Assembly (NCBI GenBank): GCA_900769885.1
Contig: CAAGIG010000008.1
Span: 1 to 12,841 of the forward strand
DNA length: 12,841 nt
DNA from: Rikenellaceae bacterium
GTDB taxonomy: Bacteria; Bacteroidota; Bacteroidia; Bacteroidales; UBA932
Direction: 5' to 3'
Part shown: positions 1-7,560 of the stretch, in pieces
How positions within the stretch are numbered: position 1 is the first letter of the stretch
How the letters are laid out: each line of letters starts with the position of its first letter
Position numbers and translations under genes: made by a program
Notes under the pieces: model-generated
The model's database searches: none
What the model saw: the letters and a program-made list of their open reading frames with translations, nothing else
Told to the model about the DNA's origin: nothing

Positions 1-31
1 ACTGGAGTTCAGACGTGTGCTCTTCCGATCT
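1..31 (+). other. Illumina TruSeq adapter remnant (not genomic)
   Basis: The first 31 bases match the 3' part of the TruSeq index/read-2 adapter, ending in the diagnostic GCTCTTCCGATCT, in the orientation that reads into the insert. It is library sequence left on the contig end. True genomic sequence begins at about base 32, and nothing upstream of that point can be inferred. Confidence 0.97.
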
Positions 32-50
32 AATTATCCAAAAATATACT

Positions 51-58
51 TAATTTTG
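51..58 (+). promoter_or_regulatory. Candidate Bacteroides -7 box for the sulfatase
   Basis: TAATTTTG fits the Bacteroides -7 consensus TAnnTTTG exactly and lies 31 nt before the start codon. The matching -33 TTTG would fall at about 27-31, which is adapter, so the upstream half cannot be checked. Such short AT-rich matches also occur by chance. Confidence 0.35.
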
Positions 59-89
59 AAATTATTATAGATTTCTAGAATTTGGAGCT

Positions 90-1682
90 ATGGATAAAAA
101 GAGGTCTCTTTTATTGGGAAGTTTGGCAGGGTCTGCATTGTTTTCTGTGGTTGGGTGTACCGGAGAGCAGGAGAGTAAGCCTTTGAATATCATATATATA
201 ATGTGTGATGATCACTCTTATCAGACTATAAGTGCTTATGATGGACGGTATATTCAGACTCCCAATATTGACAGGATTGCCCAAATGGGGGCGAGGTTTA
301 CCAACAGTTTCGTTTCCAATTCTCTCAGTGGGCCTTCGAGGGCTTGTCTTTTGACAGGTAAACATAGTTATGCCAATGGTTTTATCAATAATGAGACCCG
401 TTTCGACCCATCTCAACAGACTTTTCCAAAATTGCTTCAAGAGGCTGGTTATCAGACTGCTGTAGTGGGTAAATGGCATTTGGTTTCTGCTCCTGAGGGT
501 TTTGATTTCTGGAAGATTTTGGATGGACAGGGGCAATATTACAATCCCGATATCCTTTCTGCTGCCGATACAGTCCGTTATGAAGGTTATGCTACCGATG
601 TGGTTACAGATATTGCTTTGGATTGGCTGGAAAGTCGGGATTCTAAGAAACCTTTTTGCCTTTTGTTGCATCACAAGGCCCCTCACAGAGCCTGGGAACC
701 TGATGTGAAGGATTTGGATTTGTTTGCTGAAACAGAGTTTCCTTTGCCAGATAATTTTTTTGATGACTATTCAGGGCGTCAGGCGGCCGCTTTGGCCGAG
801 ATGGGTGTGGTCGGGGATTTGAGAATGTTGGAGGATTTGAAGATTTATCGCAATGGAAAGAGTGGTCTCCAAAAGTATTATACAGTGCGTTTTACTGATG
901 AGCAGAGGGAAAAATGGGATGCTCATTATGATGCTGTGAATGAGGAATTTCAAAGTGATGCTCCTGTGGGGAAAGAGTTGGTGCAATGGAAATTCAACAG
1001 GTATATGAGGGATTATTTGCGCTGTATTGCATCAGTAGACAGGAATGTGGGTCGTGTTTTGGATTATCTTGAGCAAAAGGGTCTTTTGGAGAATACTGTT
1101 GTGGTATATACCTCAGATCAAGGGTTTTATATGGGTGAACACGGGTGGTTTGACAAACGGTTTATGTATGAGGAGAGTATGAGGACCCCTTTGCTGGTCT
1201 ATTATCCCGAAGGTGTGCGCGGGGATATAGATCTGGCTGTTCAAAATATAGATTATGCCCCTACTTTTGCCCAAATTGCAGGTTTGGATGTTCCTGATGA
1301 TATGCACGGATTGTCACTTTTGCCTTTGCTCAAAGGGGAGGAGAGTCCTTGCTGGAGGGATGGTGTTTACTACCATTATTATGAGTATCCTGCGGAACAT
1401 GCTGTGAGAAAGCATTTTGGAATAAGAACTGACAGGTATAAATTAATCAGATTTTATTCTGATTCAACAGATGCGGCTCGGGTGGGGCGTGCCTGGTTGA
1501 AGGATAAAGAAAAGGCTCTAAAAGAGGTCAATGAATGGGAGTTGTATGATTTGCAGGAGGACCCTTCTGAAATGAACAATATTTATGGTCAGGAGGGTAC
1601 TGAAGAACTTGTTGCCGATTTAAAACGCAGGCTCAAAGCACTTCAGGCCCAATACGGAGAATCTCATTTTTGGAGGGATTAA
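90..1682 (+). CDS. Lipoprotein sulfatase, S1 family, serine-type
   Basis: Arylsulfatase-superfamily enzyme of 530 residues, expected to hydrolyse sulfate esters, probably on host or dietary glycans, from the periplasm or cell surface. Residues 1-23 form a lipoprotein signal with lipobox VVGC (Cys23). Metal-site Asp40-Asp41 lie near the N-terminus. The formylglycine motif is S80-G-P-S-R84 followed by A-C-L-L-T-G, so the modified residue is serine and needs an anaerobic sulfatase-maturating enzyme. Other active-site candidates are Lys127/His129 (GKWH), His196, Asp343-Gln344 (SDQG) and Lys356. The length is normal and the gene looks intact. The stretch around 137-153 (GFDFW, GQGQYYNPD) recalls GlcNAc-6-sulfatase-like S1 enzymes; the substrate is a tentative inference. 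The ATG at 90 has GGAG only 2 nt upstream, but the signal peptide supports this start. No SusC/SusD partner is visible. Confidence 0.95.
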   Translation: MDKKRSLLLGSLAGSALFSVVGCTGEQESKPLNIIYIMCDDHSYQTISAYDGRYIQTPNIDRIAQMGARFTNSFVSNSLSGPSRACLLTGKHSYANGFINNETRFDPSQQTFPKLLQEAGYQTAVVGKWHLVSAPEGFDFWKILDGQGQYYNPDILSAADTVRYEGYATDVVTDIALDWLESRDSKKPFCLLLHHKAPHRAWEPDVKDLDLFAETEFPLPDNFFDDYSGRQAAALAEMGVVGDLRMLEDLKIYRNGKSGLQKYYTVRFTDEQREKWDAHYDAVNEEFQSDAPVGKELVQWKFNRYMRDYLRCIASVDRNVGRVLDYLEQKGLLENTVVVYTSDQGFYMGEHGWFDKRFMYEESMRTPLLVYYPEGVRGDIDLAVQNIDYAPTFAQIAGLDVPDDMHGLSLLPLLKGEESPCWRDGVYYHYYEYPAEHAVRKHFGIRTDRYKLIRFYSDSTDAARVGRAWLKDKEKALKEVNEWELYDLQEDPSEMNNIYGQEGTEELVADLKRRLKALQAQYGESHFWRD

Positions 1683-1735
1683 TAGAAGCCTGCTATGAAT
1701 GATCCGCTTATAAGGACCGGTCTTTAACGACTTTG
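1683..1735. other. Convergent intergenic spacer with short palindrome
   Basis: This 53-nt spacer separates the converging sulfatase and helicase genes. It contains the 8-bp palindrome GACCGGTC (1715-1722), which extends to an imperfect AAGGA / TCTTT stem with a CCGG loop flanked by A and T. It could act as a weak bidirectional terminator, but the stem is about 5 bp with a G-U pair and has no strong U-tract. Termination is a guess. Confidence 0.3.
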
Positions 1736-4700
1736 CTATGTGAAGTATTCATATTCGATTCCAGAAGCATATCTGTTACTCTTTTTGAGGTAAAGTTCGG
1801 GAAGGATGATTGGAATTTCGTACCATTTGCTTTGCTCTCCCTGTGTCTCTTCGTATTTCCAATAGACAATGTGCAGGATTGAAGCTTTATTTATATGATA
1901 TCCTTTCTTGTAGAGTTCCGACAATTTTTTGTTGAATGCTTCGGAGAATTTTAGAATTTTGACTTTTATCCCATCTGTGGTGACAACTCCGTAACCCCCT
2001 TCTATCTCTAGTTCCATTCCAGAAGTGAGGGTTGATATTGTTTTGCTGTGGAATTTGAAATAGCCGAGGAAGACATCTTTGTGGGTTAGTTGCATCATCA
2101 GCTCATCAGGTTCACCATAAATGGTATTGTCCTCTTGAAATTGTGCATTTGTATATTTGAGAAGACGATAAAGGTCTAATGTAGAGTGGACACTAAGATG
2201 CATTTTAGCTCTAGTTAGTCCTACATAAATCGCCCTTTTTTCTTCATCGGAAAGCTGTTGCATCCCTTTCAAAGAGATGAATACATTATCGTATTCGTGT
2301 CCCTTTGATTTATGGATGGTAGATACAATAATCTCATTTTCATTGTTTTCCTCAAAATCACTCAATTGTGACTCAAGAATGAAGTTCTCTAAATCTGAGA
2401 GGTATTTTGTTTGGTATTCGTTCTCAAATGTGGTAATGCATTTGAGTGCAATTTTATAATTTGTACTTTCTTTAAATCTGTATTCGAACTTGATGATGGT
2501 ATCTTTCCAAACCGAGTCAGATATTATGGTGGTTGTCTCTTTTTTTATTGAATCGATAAAGTAACGAAGTTCCATCAAGTTCAGAAGGGAGAATCCGTTA
2601 TTTGATTGAATCAGTTTCGCCTTCCGTCCGTTTTTGTTCAAAAGAGCTGTAAGAATCAGTGCATCTTCATTTCTTGAAGTGAGTACACCGATTGAACCTT
2701 TGTACTCTTTAGAGAGGATATCCTGTACGATTCCTTCTTCATAATTCTCACTTTTATGAAGGGTGAAGCTAGTGCTCCCCTCATCATTGCTCATACAAAT
2801 AATTGGGGCAGTTTTGATTCTGTTAGGGATACATCTTACAAACTCGTTTGCGCAGGCGATAATATGTTTTGCACTTCTGAAATTTTCCAGCATATCGTAT
2901 TTCCTGGCTCCATATTTTGTTATAAGTTGTTTCAGATGTGATGAATCAGAACCCCTGAAAGTATAAATATTTTGGTCGTCATCACCTACAGCAATAATTC
3001 TTATATCTTCATTTTTGGCAATAAGGGCCTCTATCAGAGCAAATTCGTCGGCACTCATATCCTGTACCTCATCTATGACAATTGTAGATTTGGTGATTCT
3101 GCTGTTTTCTACTTTGTTTTCAAGAATAGCCTGAGTAGCAACTTTTACGACATCTTCAGATTTTTCAAGTGTCCCTCTTTGTCCTGTTATATCAAAGCAA
3201 TAAGAGTGGAAAGTCTTGATTTCTACATATTTGGCTGCGTTGCCGATAAGATCTGTCAATCTGCTTCTAAACTCCGAAGCAGCAGCTCTTGAGAAGGTAA
3301 GCATCAGCAGTTTATCAGATTTGACGTCCTCCATCAATAGCAATGATGCCAATTTTCTCACCAATACAAAAGTTTTTCCGCTACCTGGACCTGCAGGAAC
3401 AAGGATGTATTTGGACTCCTTGTCATCAATAATTTGTTGCTGAGTAGGTGTCAGCGTTCCGAAAATCTCTTTGAACTTTGCAGGACTTACATTTTGGGAT
3501 ATCTCTTTTTCCCTTGCACTATCAAAATACTTTTTGATGAATACTTTGAAATCAAGTTGGAAATAATCTTTGACAAATTCCATAGCTTTGTCATAATCCT
3601 TTACAACCATATTTGCAAACTCACCGACAATGTGTATCTGTTGTATCCTTTGCTGGTAGAATGTATCAAGGTGTTTGTAGTCCTCTTTTTTGTATTTGAG
3701 ATTATTTTCGGCAATTCTTTCAATCTCTAATTTATTGTAAATGACCATAAAACCCCCTTCGATGCTGATTATTCCGGTCTTAGACAGAAATAATAGTGTT
3801 TCCTGAAGGTCATCAATTGAGATTTTATCCTGATAAATAAGGCCGGCGGAGTTTATGTTTTCAAGGAGAGATGTCATTGAGAAATAAACTGTAGCAGTTT
3901 CAGAATTTGTGGAAATAATCTTATTTTTTTCCATTTCTGAAATAATGCAGCGGCAGACTTCTATCCTTTGCTCGACACGTTTACGAAGTTTGTCGATTTC
4001 TTCAGACAATTGCAGTCTCACTTTTTCATTATCTTCCCTGCGGAGGATTTTGATGCAGTAATTCTCTATTTGCCAGAAGAAAAGCAATGTTTTTATATCC
4101 TTAATTTTGGATTTTTTAATTCCTTGATTTATAGCATGTTCGTTGAAAATTTTCAGGTCGAGGTCTATGCCATTCTCTTTAATGTAATTGAGCAGAGCAA
4201 TCTCCAATCTCGCAAAGTATCCCAGTTCATTGATACGTTTGTTTCGTAGATATGCCACCATATCGTTGTCTTTGGAGAGAATTCCGATGCTGCGCATATA
4301 TTCAATCGATCTGATTACCTTGGGTGTCTCAATACCAAGCATATCAGACAAATAATCAACTCTCGACTCAGCGTCGGCTGTATGTGCATTGCTTCTACTT
4401 TTTTGAGAAATCAATGATTTGAAAATCCTTTTGCAGAAGACTTTGTATTCTTCAGAAATATCTTCGGCACGATCAATGATTTGGGCAGCACTCTCAAAAT
4501 CATTAGGAATAATGCTGGTGGCAAAAATTCTCGGACTGTTCATTCCTCGTCTCACATATCCGCCATTTTCCAGTGCGAAAATGGCACTTTTGACTTTGGT
4601 CTCAATGTCCATCATATCCTCCCATCCTGCCTTTCTGGCAACTTCAAGAGGTGAGATATGTATTGTCCTCCGGTTCTTGGTCAGTGCTTTAATAGCTCTC

Positions 4701-6565
4701 CAAATCTGATTTATTTCGCTTATAGTCAGCTTTGTCTGGTTTAAAAGAATGAAGTGTTTGTTAAGGTCGTTGTCGTTGTAAAGGACATAGCAGTCAGCAT
4801 TGGTGTGTACATCGCGCCCTGCACGACCAGCCTCCTGAAGGTAATTTTCGAGGGAGTCAGAAATATCGTAGTGAACGACCAGTCCAACGTCACTTTTATC
4901 TACACCCATTCCAAATGCAGATGTTGCAACGATTGTTTTTGTCCTGTTGCTCAAGAAACTCTCCTGATTGGCAATTTTTGTCATAGTATCCATCTGGCCG
5001 TGGAAAGGTTTGGCATTGAGTCCGTCTTTACATAATTTTAAGGCAAGTTCCTCAGTTGTTTTTGTCCTTGAAACATAAACAATTGATGGTTTGTCTATTG
5101 ATTGCAATAAAGACCTGAGTGTCTGGTATTTATCGGAAGCAGACTCTCTGTGTAGCACAGTGTATTTTAGATTGGTCCTAGTGGCAGAGGTTGTAAATTT
5201 CTCCAGGTAAATGCCATTGTTTTTCTCAAAATATTCAAGGATGTCAGCAATGACTTTTGGCCGTGCTGTGGCTGTGAAACAAGATACCGGGAGAGGCTTT
5301 TCAAGACCTTTTTTCTTTTGCAATTCATTAAGGAATGATGCAATATATTGATATTCAATTCTGAAGTCTTGGCCCCACGCAGAAAAACAGTGCGCCTCAT
5401 CTATCACAAATCTGTTGATTGTTCTTCCCAAAAGAGCTCTTTCCAGGGTCTTTGATCTCAATTGTTCTGGAGCAATGTAGAGAATTGATATCTCTCCATT
5501 GAAAATCCTCTCAAAAACTTTGGATCTATCAATTGGAGTGAGCAGACCATTTATATATGCTGCCTCTGCAATTCCCCTTTTTTCAAGATTTTCGACTTGA
5601 TCTTTCATTAGGGATTGTAGTGGAGAGATGACAACTGTAAGAGATTTTGTCGCTTCTCCGGCAATGAGCGCCGGTAATTGGAATGTGAGGGATTTTCCCC
5701 CTCCTGTAGGGAATATTGCCAATAACGATTTTCCCGCTATTGCTGCATTTACTGCATTTTCCTGAAGTGATTCTCCCTCAAATTTTCTGAAATCGTCGTA
5801 CCCAAACCATTTTTTAAGCATCAGTTTAGAGTCGAGGAAGCTTTTGCAATATTTGCAGTTGCTGCTGTTGCATTTTGTGTTTCTGAGCAGGTGCAAAATA
5901 TTGTCCACCACAGGGTATTTGTATTTTACCCAGGGAGGAGTCAAAGAGTATCTCTCATCAGCTCTGATTATTGAAAAAGCATATGCGAATTCAATCGGAT
6001 TGGCATTAGATAGTGATTGGATATCAGCTTGATTGCAAATTTGACCATCGAGGATTGTTGCCAGATTGTCAGATTTAGAGTTGAACAAGTAGGATAGTCG
6101 TTTACCCGAATACTGGATGAATTTAAAGAAACCTTCAAATTCTCCCTTATTGCCTAGAAGATCGTAGTAAGCTCTTTTAATGTTGTCGGGGAGTGCGTTG
6201 AATGCAATCTGTTCATCTTCAAAGAGTTGTTTTGCTTTGAAGGCGTCATTCAATGGATTGTTCAACTGCTCTGTCAGCAGTTTGTCGTCTTTGACAAGGT
6301 TGTGATATGGCCTTTTGGGAAATAAAATTGGAGAGAGGTGGAGGGTGTCAATTACAGAATAGGATTTCTGCAAATGTTCCTTTATGTAAGTCATATCGTG
6401 AGCAATAATATTGTGTCCACAGAGGTAATCGGCTGTGGAAATAAACTTGATAAAGTCGGGCAGGATTGAAGAGTGGAAAGTTTTACCGTCTTGATTGACA
6501 GCCCCTATATCGAGGATTTTTCCATTTTTGCCTACCTCTAAATCAAAGAATACGATATTGCTCAT
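1736..6565 (-). CDS. DnaQ-like exonuclease / RecQ helicase / UvrD helicase fusion
   Basis: A 1609-residue multidomain DNA-processing protein. Residues 1-115 are a DnaQ/RNase T-like exonuclease: D8-L-E10 (ExoI), HNIIAHD 51-57 (ExoII), D107 (ExoIII, without the usual His). Residues 262-600 are a RecQ-type SF2 helicase: Walker A PTGGGKS 286-292, DEAH 389-392 with the RecQ aromatic loop CFSAWGQDF, TATA 431-434, motif V near 546-560, motif VI QEAGRAGR 577-584. Residues about 630-770 look like winged-helix segments and 780-1030 are mainly charged helix. Residues 1038-1460 are a complete SF1A UvrD/PcrA-like helicase: AGPGSGKT 1058-1065, DEVQD 1165-1169, GDDDQNIY 1194-1201, NFR 1228-1230, STIHKSKG 1415-1422, VGLTRAK 1448-1454. 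A tail of about 150 residues is unassigned. It is far longer than RecQ or UvrD alone (about 600-730 residues). It is third in a run after the ybjQ gene, 25 nt away. Domain calls are secure; cellular role (repair or defence) is not. Confidence 0.95.
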   Translation of the reverse strand: MSNIVFFDLEVGKNGKILDIGAVNQDGKTFHSSILPDFIKFISTADYLCGHNIIAHDMTYIKEHLQKSYSVIDTLHLSPILFPKRPYHNLVKDDKLLTEQLNNPLNDAFKAKQLFEDEQIAFNALPDNIKRAYYDLLGNKGEFEGFFKFIQYSGKRLSYLFNSKSDNLATILDGQICNQADIQSLSNANPIEFAYAFSIIRADERYSLTPPWVKYKYPVVDNILHLLRNTKCNSSNCKYCKSFLDSKLMLKKWFGYDDFRKFEGESLQENAVNAAIAGKSLLAIFPTGGGKSLTFQLPALIAGEATKSLTVVISPLQSLMKDQVENLEKRGIAEAAYINGLLTPIDRSKVFERIFNGEISILYIAPEQLRSKTLERALLGRTINRFVIDEAHCFSAWGQDFRIEYQYIASFLNELQKKKGLEKPLPVSCFTATARPKVIADILEYFEKNNGIYLEKFTTSATRTNLKYTVLHRESASDKYQTLRSLLQSIDKPSIVYVSRTKTTEELALKLCKDGLNAKPFHGQMDTMTKIANQESFLSNRTKTIVATSAFGMGVDKSDVGLVVHYDISDSLENYLQEAGRAGRDVHTNADCYVLYNDNDLNKHFILLNQTKLTISEINQIWRAIKALTKNRRTIHISPLEVARKAGWEDMMDIETKVKSAIFALENGGYVRRGMNSPRIFATSIIPNDFESAAQIIDRAEDISEEYKVFCKRIFKSLISQKSRSNAHTADAESRVDYLSDMLGIETPKVIRSIEYMRSIGILSKDNDMVAYLRNKRINELGYFARLEIALLNYIKENGIDLDLKIFNEHAINQGIKKSKIKDIKTLLFFWQIENYCIKILRREDNEKVRLQLSEEIDKLRKRVEQRIEVCRCIISEMEKNKIISTNSETATVYFSMTSLLENINSAGLIYQDKISIDDLQETLLFLSKTGIISIEGGFMVIYNKLEIERIAENNLKYKKEDYKHLDTFYQQRIQQIHIVGEFANMVVKDYDKAMEFVKDYFQLDFKVFIKKYFDSAREKEISQNVSPAKFKEIFGTLTPTQQQIIDDKESKYILVPAGPGSGKTFVLVRKLASLLLMEDVKSDKLLMLTFSRAAASEFRSRLTDLIGNAAKYVEIKTFHSYCFDITGQRGTLEKSEDVVKVATQAILENKVENSRITKSTIVIDEVQDMSADEFALIEALIAKNEDIRIIAVGDDDQNIYTFRGSDSSHLKQLITKYGARKYDMLENFRSAKHIIACANEFVRCIPNRIKTAPIICMSNDEGSTSFTLHKSENYEEGIVQDILSKEYKGSIGVLTSRNEDALILTALLNKNGRKAKLIQSNNGFSLLNLMELRYFIDSIKKETTTIISDSVWKDTIIKFEYRFKESTNYKIALKCITTFENEYQTKYLSDLENFILESQLSDFEENNENEIIVSTIHKSKGHEYDNVFISLKGMQQLSDEEKRAIYVGLTRAKMHLSVHSTLDLYRLLKYTNAQFQEDNTIYGEPDELMMQLTHKDVFLGYFKFHSKTISTLTSGMELEIEGGYGVVTTDGIKVKILKFSEAFNKKLSELYKKGYHINKASILHIVYWKYEETQGEQSKWYEIPIILPELYLKKSNRYASGIEYEYFT

Positions 6566-6569
6566 ACTG

Positions 6570-6584
6570 ACTCTTTTTCAGAGT
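6570..6584 (-). other. Small hairpin over the helicase translation start region
   Basis: On the minus strand ACTCT-GAAAA-AGAGT forms a 5-bp stem with a 5-nt loop, ending 4 nt before the helicase ATG. Its 3' arm contains the only purine-rich SD-like bases (AAAGAG). It might damp translation of the large helicase relative to ybjQ, but the stem is weak and could be chance. Confidence 0.3.
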
Positions 6585-6590
6585 GTTATC

Positions 6591-6911
6591 CTATCCCAAC
6601 TTTACTGCAGTGCCTGAAGCTGTGACCATTAGCATACTGTTGCTTTTTCCGAGAACCTCGTAGTCAATGTCGATTCCGACTACTGCGTCTGCTCCCATTG
6701 AGAGGGCTTTGACTTTTAGTTCCTGCAAAGCTTCGTCACGGGCAGAGATAAGTTCTTTTTCGTATGAGTTGGAGCGTCCTCCTACTATGTCGCGTATGCT
6801 TGCTCCGAAATCTTTCAGGAAGTTTACACCTTTGATTACTTCTCCGAATACAACTCCTTTATATTCGATAATTGTCTTGCCTTCAATTGTTTGTGTAGTA
6901 GTGAGTATCAT
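6591..6911 (-). CDS. ybjQ: YbjQ / UPF0145 family protein
   Basis: A 106-residue protein matching the YbjQ family along its whole length: start near LTTTQTIEG, central IRDIVGGRSNSYEKEL, then GADAVVGIDIDYE and the C-terminal SGTAVK. These segments are nearly identical to E. coli YbjQ as I remember it. The family is a small soluble cytoplasmic fold, sometimes called a heavy-metal-binding domain and thought to form ring-like oligomers; its biochemical function is not established. The start codon lies 1 nt after the stop of the flavoprotein gene, which implies translational coupling, and the helicase gene follows 25 nt later. There is no signal peptide or membrane segment. Intact and full length. 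Confidence 0.95.
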   Translation of the reverse strand: MILTTTQTIEGKTIIEYKGVVFGEVIKGVNFLKDFGASIRDIVGGRSNSYEKELISARDEALQELKVKALSMGADAVVGIDIDYEVLGKSNSMLMVTASGTAVKLG

Positions 6912-6912
6912 T

Positions 6913-7542
6913 TTATTGTTCGTTTCTTATGAAGTTTGTCTTGATTTGTTTTTCGTGCTCAGGGTGGGGGATTCCTGAGTTTTTGCCCAATTCGATACAT
7001 TTGAGCATCCAGGCCATATTTCTTCCCAATGATCTCATTGTCTGCATCCCTTCAATGTCGCGGCGAACCTCTTCAGGGGTGTTTCCGTGAACCTGATTCC
7101 AATATTGGGAGGGTACTACAGGCATATGTTTGATCAAAAAGTATTTGTTCATCTGGTCAAAAGTGGCACTTGCTCCACCTCTGCGGCAACTTACAATTGC
7201 TGCTGCGGGTTTGAATGGCAAAACCTGTTTTCCGGCACAAAATGCTCTGTCCATAAATGAAATCATTGCACCATTGGCACTCGAGAAATGGACAGGTGCT
7301 CCAAAGATGAATCCGTCACATTCGGCAGCTTTGTCCAAAAATCTGTTTACAACATCGTCGATTATACATCTTCCTCTCTCTGAGCATCTTCCACAACCAA
7401 TGCAGCTTGATATAGGGCGGGTGCCGATTTGGAAAATTTCTGACTCAATTCCATTTTCGGCAAGTGTGCCGGCAATTTCATTTAGAGCAGTGTAGGTACA
7501 TCCTTTTTCGTGAGGACTTCCATTTACAAGCAAAACTTTCAT
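6913..7542 (-). CDS. NAD(P)H-dependent FMN flavoprotein, Isf-like
   Basis: Flavodoxin-fold oxidoreductase of 209 residues from the chosen start. MKVLLVNGSP opens the first beta-strand and FMN phosphate loop (GSP, residues 8-10). C47-IG-C50-GR-C53-SERGR-C59 fits the CX2CX2CX4-7C spacing of iron-sulfur flavoproteins (Isf). The GAPVHFSS...GAMISFMDRAF segment (about 81-101) is the typical FMN_red flavin-binding region. It probably moves electrons from NAD(P)H or ferredoxin to a small substrate in the cytoplasm; the substrate is unknown. The frame is open 10 codons further upstream to an ATG at 7572, but that extension would be encoded by a hairpin, while AAAGGA lies 9-10 nt before the ATG at 7542 and the family fold begins there. 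First gene of the run with ybjQ and the exonuclease-helicase fusion. Confidence 0.9.
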   Translation of the reverse strand: MKVLLVNGSPHEKGCTYTALNEIAGTLAENGIESEIFQIGTRPISSCIGCGRCSERGRCIIDDVVNRFLDKAAECDGFIFGAPVHFSSANGAMISFMDRAFCAGKQVLPFKPAAAIVSCRRGGASATFDQMNKYFLIKHMPVVPSQYWNQVHGNTPEEVRRDIEGMQTMRSLGRNMAWMLKCIELGKNSGIPHPEHEKQIKTNFIRNEQ

Positions 7543-7552
7543 ATCGTTATTA

Positions 7553-7558
7553 TCCTTT
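7553..7558 (-). promoter_or_regulatory. Ribosome binding site deciding the flavoprotein start
   Basis: AAAGGA on the minus strand, 10 nt before the ATG at 7542. It is a clear Shine-Dalgarno site in a genome where most starts here lack one. It selects the start at 7542 over the upstream in-frame ATG at 7572. Confidence 0.7.
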
Positions 7559-7560
7559 GT

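Noticed and set aside
111..686. Minus-strand open frame of 191 codons under the sulfatase
   Set aside because: The opposite strand encodes a complete sulfatase with all catalytic motifs; the antisense product shows no recognisable domain.
1715..1722. Palindrome GACCGGTC as an operator or strong terminator
   Set aside because: Eight bases with no flanking symmetry, a zero- to four-base loop and no U-tract; too short to assign a function.
2972..3292. Plus-strand open frames opposite the helicase gene
   Set aside because: All overlap the continuous 1609-residue helicase fusion, whose motifs cover this segment; the products are aromatic-rich shadows.
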